Shown: positions 59,937-64,000 of the stretch, piece by piece
Layout: the number at the start of each line of letters is the position of its first letter
How positions within the stretch are numbered: the first letter of the stretch is position 1
Virus record (IMG/VR): IMGVR_UViG_3300035703_000010
Coordinates: 140,652-204,651 of that record
Origin: a virus
Strand: one strand, 5' to 3'
DNA length: 64,000 bases
Notes under the pieces: model-generated
What the model was told of the DNA's origin: nothing
The model's database searches: none
The model's input: the letters and a program-made list of their open reading frames with translations, nothing else
Program-made: the position numbers and the translations under genes

Positions 59937-61874
59937 ATGAGCAGCATCAAGAAACAACTTTTACAACAAATTAAAACAGCACGCGAAGAATCTAGCAAGA
60001 CCAAAAAGTTTTCTGGAAACTTAATGGACTACATCGAGATGGTCGAAAAAGATCCATCCGTCGTCAAGTCCGCCCACAAACGTCTTCATGACGCTATCGA
60101 AGAACACGGCTCCTACGTGTTGCCGGATTCAGATCCAAGAAAGTTTAAGATTTTTGATGGCGAGAACATCAAGATTCACAAATACTTCGAAGGCGAGTTC
60201 TTCGGAATGGAAACCGTCATCGAGAAGGTCATGAGCTTCTTGTCATCCGCAGCTCACAAAGGTGAAGAGTCACGTCAGGTTCTTCTCCTCATGGGACCAG
60301 TCGGCGCTGGTAAGTCTGCCCTAACAGAGCACATCAAGAAGTCTCTTGAAGGCAAGAAGTACTACACACTAAAGGGTGATCCCCATCGTGGCGAACCTCT
60401 TCAGTTAATTCCAAGATCTCTTCGTCCTTCAGTAGAGTCAGCCATCAATGTGAAGATCGATGGTGACATCTCACCTGTCGCCCGTCACAAGCTTCTCAAC
60501 GATTACGCTGGCAAGTACGAGGACTTCGAGGTTGAAGAAGTTACCTTCTCGCAACGTGGTCGTCGTGGTGTAGCTTCTGTTCCTCCGATGGATGCTAACT
60601 CTCAAGACGTTTCCGTTCTCATCGGATCAGTCGATATTTCAAAGCTTGATAAGTTTGCAGAGGATGATCCAAGAGCTCTTTCTCTTAATGGTGCATTCAA
60701 CGTTGGTAATCGTGGCATCGTTGAACTCGTCGAGGTCTTCAAGAACGAGATTGAGTTCCTCCACACGATCATCACCGCGACCCAAGAGAAGCGCGTCCCA
60801 TCACCAGGCAAGTCAGACATGCTTCACTTCGATGGTGTCATCCTCGCACACTGTAACGAGGCTGAGTGGAATCGTTTCCAGTCAGAACACACCAATGAAG
60901 CCATCATGGATCGTATCGTAAAGATCTCAGTTCCTTACTGCCTTGAGCTTAACCAAGAGGTTAAGATCTATGAGAAGATGCTGGGTAAGTCAGAGTTTAA
61001 GTCACACATCGCTCCACACACCTTGAAGATTGCCTCAATGTTCTCCGTCATGAGTCGACTCAAGGATTCGGCTAAGTGTGACCTTCTCACCAAGATGAAG
61101 ATCTACAACGGTGAAGACGTCCTTGAAAAGGGACGCGTTCGTAAGGTCGACATCAAGGATCTCAGAGAAGAAGCTAAGCATGAAGGAATGGATGGAATTT
61201 CAACACGCTTCATTACGAAGGCTCTTGACAATGCTCTTACTGCATCCGACAAGAACATGATCACACCAATCTCTGTCATGGATTCTTTGACCAAGATGGT
61301 GAAAGAACAATTAATCGATGAACAATTTAAGTCAAAGTGCCTTGAGCTTCTTCAGAAGACTATCCGCGAAGAATATCTAAAGATTTTAGAGACAGAGATA
61401 GCAAAAGCTTTCATTACTGCTTATGAAGAACAAGCTCAATCTTTGTTTGAATCTTATTTAGATAACGCAGAGGCTTACACAACTCGTGCAAAGCTTAAGG
61501 ATAGAGTTACTAAAGAAGAAAGAAAGCCTGATGAACAATTTATGACTTCTATCGAAGAGCAAATTGGAGTTACAGGTTCTTCTCGTGACGGATTCCGCTC
61601 TGACGTTACTGCATACATGTTTGCAAAGATGCGCAGAGGAGAAAAGGTTTCTTATGCTACGTATGAACCTTTGAAGAATGCAATTGAATCATATTTGATT
61701 TCTTCAGTTCGCTCTATGGCACGAATTGTCACTAAGTCCAAGACTCGTGACGAAGATCAACAAAAGAAATACAGCGACATGGTTCAAACTATGATCAAAG
61801 ATTATGGTTATTCTGCAGAATCAGCAGAAGAGATTTTAGTCTTCGCTTCAAATAACCTTTGGAGAGACTCTTGA
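59937..61874 (+). CDS. prkA: PrkA-family serine protein kinase
   Basis: 645 residues with the PrkA AAA+ domain: LLLMGPVGAGKSALTEHIKK (Walker A from residue 119), DPHRGEPLQLIPRSLRPS, GNRGIVELVEVFKNEIEFLH and the C-terminal kinase-like module. This is the YeaG-type kinase of the nitrogen/stress-starvation operon. It ends the triad with yeaH and spoVR. Codon composition changes near 61.3 kb, where the 3' end becomes AT-rich like the rest of the genome. Confidence 0.93.
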   Translation: MSSIKKQLLQQIKTAREESSKTKKFSGNLMDYIEMVEKDPSVVKSAHKRLHDAIEEHGSYVLPDSDPRKFKIFDGENIKIHKYFEGEFFGMETVIEKVMSFLSSAAHKGEESRQVLLLMGPVGAGKSALTEHIKKSLEGKKYYTLKGDPHRGEPLQLIPRSLRPSVESAINVKIDGDISPVARHKLLNDYAGKYEDFEVEEVTFSQRGRRGVASVPPMDANSQDVSVLIGSVDISKLDKFAEDDPRALSLNGAFNVGNRGIVELVEVFKNEIEFLHTIITATQEKRVPSPGKSDMLHFDGVILAHCNEAEWNRFQSEHTNEAIMDRIVKISVPYCLELNQEVKIYEKMLGKSEFKSHIAPHTLKIASMFSVMSRLKDSAKCDLLTKMKIYNGEDVLEKGRVRKVDIKDLREEAKHEGMDGISTRFITKALDNALTASDKNMITPISVMDSLTKMVKEQLIDEQFKSKCLELLQKTIREEYLKILETEIAKAFITAYEEQAQSLFESYLDNAEAYTTRAKLKDRVTKEERKPDEQFMTSIEEQIGVTGSSRDGFRSDVTAYMFAKMRRGEKVSYATYEPLKNAIESYLISSVRSMARIVTKSKTRDEDQQKKYSDMVQTMIKDYGYSAESAEEILVFASNNLWRDS

Positions 61875-61906
61875 GATTCTGAGTAATTTAAAATAATCTA
61901 AAATAA

Positions 61907-61936
61907 AAGGCCAATGGAAACGTTGGCCTTATTTAT
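61907..61936 (+). terminator. Rho-independent terminator after prkA
   Basis: AAGGCCAA (61907-61914) pairs with TTGGCCTT (61923-61930), then ATTTATTT. It lies 32 bases after the prkA stop. Confidence 0.75.
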
Positions 61937-62036
61937 TTCTATTTTTTAAACGCCTATAGGCATAGGCAATCCCAGGTATAACGAATGTCCACGGTGTTGC
62001 TAGCACTATAAAAATTAAAATAGATTTATAGTTCAT
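61929..62036 (-). CDS. Tiny membrane peptide (35 aa)
   Basis: MNYKSILIFIVLATPWTFVI then a basic tail RRLKNRNK: one membrane segment with positive-inside C-terminus. No clear ribosome site. Immediately follows the glycosyltransferase on the minus strand; possible but weak. Confidence 0.35.
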   Translation of the reverse strand: MNYKSILIFIVLATPWTFVIPGIAYAYRRLKNRNK

Positions 62037-62043
62037 TATAAGA

Positions 62044-63348
62044 TTAAATATATTTTGCGCCTGGTTGTCGTTGGTCTTTTAATGCAACAAGGTCTGCAAC
62101 AACATAAGGTACTTCGTAAGAAAACGGACTGGGACCCATAATCCTAGTTTCTTTGTATAATCTTACAGGTTGAAATCTTGATTTTGCTGGCGGGTATGCA
62201 GATTCAAGGAACGGTCTTAGACCTTTGTGGCACCAGTACAAAAATCTTCTCTCATCCCATTTTGATCTATGAGACGGATCGCAGGTTGCTCCTATTCCTA
62301 ATGCATGAGGAGTATATGATAAAAACCATCCTCCTGGAACCAAGCATCTATAAATTTCATCCATCAGCCAGAAAGCATCAAGATCTTCGCCATGCTCAAG
62401 AAAATCAAATGCCCTGAAAGCGCCGATAGAGTTATCTTCAAAAGGAAGTTTTTTTGAACCAAAAACGTCATGAAACACGTCTGGATTTCCAGATATGTCT
62501 AGCGTTTTCCATCCAGGAGCTCCAAAGATACCGCCGCCTAGATCAAATTTAGGCAATCCTTTTACGTCACACTCTCTTGCGACTAAGTCATGTATGTACT
62601 TGTCGCGGAGCAACATAGGTTGAGCCTCGGCAGGTATTTCTAAGTTTTTTCCTTGGCCGCAAAGTCTTTGAATTTCATCACAGTTTTTAAGCCAAGTATT
62701 TTCGCCGTCTGCCCGTCTACGATAACCATAAAGAGGCTTTTCTATATATCGAAATTTTGTTTTTAAATACGTTCTTGCGATTAAATCAAAGTCATCAGCA
62801 ACGTTCAAAGTAACGTCATGACCTCCGACTTCATCATATACTGATTTTCTCCAAGCCCTGAAATGGTTAGGAGCATAAAGTATTTGACATATAGATCTAG
62901 CAGTGGGATGAAATGACCTTGTAGCAAGAAGATTTCTGCCTCTTATTTCACAAGGATAAGATTCCCATCCATACGCTTCACCGTATGTGAAGGGTTCTCC
63001 TGTAGCATCTACCCATTCTGCACAATCTGAATAAGCAAATCCGACTTCAGGATCTTCAAATGCCTTTTCTGCTTCAAGAAGAGCATTTTCAGCTAAAATG
63101 TCATCATGATCTAACTCAAGAAGAATTTCTCCATGAGCAGATTGGCATAGTTGCTTTTTTGCATCTCCTACGCCTTTCCATTCTCCTGTACTAATAATCC
63201 TAACTCTAGGATCTTTAGGAATATTATCTAAGTCAGGATTTCCATTAATTCCTATCAACCATTCAAATTCGACAGGTTGATCAACTAATGATTCCCATGC
63301 ATCTTTTAACCAAGTTGTATTATTAGTAGGAGTAAAAATTGATATCAC
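62044..63348 (-). CDS. Glycosyltransferase (GT2)-methyltransferase fusion
   Basis: 434 residues. The N-terminal half is a GT-A enzyme (MISIFTPTNNTTWLKDAWES ... LLELDHDDILAENALLEAEK with the D-x-D metal site, then AWRKSVYDEVGGHD). The C-terminal 190 residues form a SAM-binding methyltransferase-like domain (PKFDLGGGIFGAPGWKTLDI, FDFLEHGEDLDAFWLMDEIY, VPGGWFLSYTP). Both parts appear intact. Could make or decorate a methylated sugar on DNA or virion; target unknown. Confidence 0.75.
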   Translation of the reverse strand: MISIFTPTNNTTWLKDAWESLVDQPVEFEWLIGINGNPDLDNIPKDPRVRIISTGEWKGVGDAKKQLCQSAHGEILLELDHDDILAENALLEAEKAFEDPEVGFAYSDCAEWVDATGEPFTYGEAYGWESYPCEIRGRNLLATRSFHPTARSICQILYAPNHFRAWRKSVYDEVGGHDVTLNVADDFDLIARTYLKTKFRYIEKPLYGYRRRADGENTWLKNCDEIQRLCGQGKNLEIPAEAQPMLLRDKYIHDLVARECDVKGLPKFDLGGGIFGAPGWKTLDISGNPDVFHDVFGSKKLPFEDNSIGAFRAFDFLEHGEDLDAFWLMDEIYRCLVPGGWFLSYTPHALGIGATCDPSHRSKWDERRFLYWCHKGLRPFLESAYPPAKSRFQPVRLYKETRIMGPSPFSYEVPYVVADLVALKDQRQPGAKYI

Positions 63349-63364
63349 TCTGACATTTTATACA

Positions 63365-63673
63365 CTATTTTCCAGGTGGAAAATGTAATCCATCATCAGA
63401 AGGATATGAAAAATCAAATTTTTGATTCTTTAGTTTGGATAAATCTTGAGTTAATTGAGAAATTTTCTTTTCTTCATTTTTTACCCAAGTCGAAAGCTTC
63501 TCTTTGTTTTGATTTTGGTACAACTTTTCTAATGAATCTTGGATCGTTTCAGATAATTTTTCTCTAATTTGAACCAGAGATTCACGTTTTGAAGATGCAT
63601 TAGAAGAAAAAGACGCGCTTGAAACTAGCTCGTATAATACTACAAATTGTTCGGGTGTAAGTTGCAAGTTCAT
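63365..63673 (-). CDS. Small coiled-coil protein
   Basis: 102 residues, Leu/Glu/Lys heptads (SETIQDSLEKLYQNQNKEKL) ending SYPSDDGLHFPPGK. N-terminal LTPEQFVVLYELVSSASFSS is helical. Unknown. It overlaps the TilS gene by four bases. Confidence 0.55.
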   Translation of the reverse strand: MNLQLTPEQFVVLYELVSSASFSSNASSKRESLVQIREKLSETIQDSLEKLYQNQNKEKLSTWVKNEEKKISQLTQDLSKLKNQKFDFSYPSDDGLHFPPGK

Positions 63674-64000
63674 AGAGTTTTATCAATATACTTCTTGTCT
63701 AAAAGAATATTCAACCCATCGAGATATTTCTTCTTAATAACCTTGTGCAAACCTGGATTAACACGTAAGGCTTCTGGCACGATACGATGTCTAATCAAGT
63801 TACGCATGAATCGTAGATCGCAATTTGAACTATCCTCGATCCATCGAAGTTTCTTCCTCTCACACCAAGAGATAAACTCTGCCTTCGGTGTGATGAGGAA
63901 CGGATGAACCACGTTTCCACTTGCATATGGAATCAATCGTGATTCACCATGCAGAGAAGTAAAGATCCAGGTCTCTACAGCGTCATCTAGATGATGTGCT
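63670..64000 (-). CDS. tilS: tRNA(Ile)-lysidine synthase, 3' part (cut by window edge)
   Basis: The reading frame continues to the window end (the true start is beyond 64000). The visible part begins AHHLDDAVETWIFTSLHGES (the PP-loop HHxDD..ET motif of TilS), then LITPKAEFISWCERKKLRWI, EDSSNCDLRFMRNLIRHRIV (TilS signature ED-x-S-N-x-D-x-x-x-x-R-N-x-x-R-H). TilS converts the CAU anticodon of tRNA-Ile2 to lysidine, so it reads AUA codons. Such an enzyme is rare on phages and suits this AT-rich genome, where AUA codons are frequent. Confidence 0.85.
   Translation of the reverse strand, partial: AHHLDDAVETWIFTSLHGESRLIPYASGNVVHPFLITPKAEFISWCERKKLRWIEDSSNCDLRFMRNLIRHRIVPEALRVNPGLHKVIKKKYLDGLNILLDKKYIDKTL

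Noticed and set aside
1-64000. tRNA or rRNA genes
   Set aside because: No cloverleaf with conserved T-arm was recognised in the short intergenic gaps by eye; a tRNAscan run would be decisive.

Overview
The window reads as one stretch of a large, AT-rich, tightly packed double-stranded DNA phage genome (jumbo-phage style, probably myovirus-like). Evidence: genes abut or overlap by 1-50 bases, strands switch in blocks, and many small proteins are unknown. There are tail-collar and collagen-like tail-fibre genes and a phage set of nucleotide-metabolism and replication genes. No rRNA, IS element, CRISPR array or confident tRNA was seen, and no terminase, portal or major capsid gene lies here. The host is not stated by the sequence. 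Two signal-peptide lipoproteins (one Ser/Gly-rich) and an exported formylglycine-generating-enzyme-like protein suggest a Gram-negative host, possibly a deltaproteobacterial or myxobacterial relative; this is inference.

Layout. 1-9.6 kb: a MazG/dCTPase-like enzyme, Hsp20, several proteins with a shared N-terminal tag, a phosphoesterase, an HNH nuclease, a Dps-like ferritin, a tail-collar protein, an IMP dehydrogenase without CBS domains and an actin-like ATPase. 9.6-14.6 kb: a DNA polymerase III alpha gene broken in two by a split intein, with a free-standing Vsr-like homing endonuclease gene between the halves. 14.6-21.9 kb: dNMP kinase, glycosyltransferase, two NDP-sugar epimerases, a ThyA-family enzyme carrying the dCMP-type active-site Asp, thymidine kinase and dCMP deaminase. 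With the dCTPase-like gene at the left edge these resemble the T4 parts list for hydroxymethylated, glycosylated cytosine. 21.9-30.3 kb: tagged proteins, a superoxide-dismutase-like protein, a membrane/coiled-coil cluster, a nitrilase, a pterin-dehydratase-like protein and a KxDG nucleotidyltransferase. 30.3-36 kb (minus): a tagged nuclease-like protein, an FGE-like lipoprotein, ClpP, isocitrate lyase and a nucleotidylyltransferase. 36-41.5 kb: NUDIX, tagged proteins, a SPOUT RNA methylase, a tagged metallopeptidase and a PD-(D/E)XK protein. 41.5-49.7 kb: four fibre genes, three of them tandem collagen-like paralogues. 49.7-56.8 kb (mostly minus): HNH, translation initiation factor IF-1, GroEL, tagged proteins and lipoproteins. 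57.4-61.9 kb: a complete yeaH-spoVR-prkA-like stress operon. 62-64 kb (minus): a glycosyltransferase-methyltransferase fusion and the 3' part of a tRNA(Ile)-lysidine synthase gene that leaves the window.

The strongest unifying signal is a short N-terminal module, roughly M-K-[IL]-x3-x-L-[RK]-x-[IL]-[IL]-[RK]-E-[ES] followed within about 5-15 residues by [LIV]-x-E. It heads about 18 otherwise unrelated proteins. It behaves like the capsid-targeting sequences of T4 internal proteins, which are cut by the prohead protease at [LI]xE. If so, the phage packages a varied set of cargo for injection, including a zinc metallopeptidase, a nuclease-like protein and a helix-turn-helix protein. Other genes point to control of host translation (IF-1, TilS, SPOUT methylase), stress and folding (GroEL, Hsp20, ClpP, Dps, SOD-like, PrkA operon) and carbon metabolism (isocitrate lyase).
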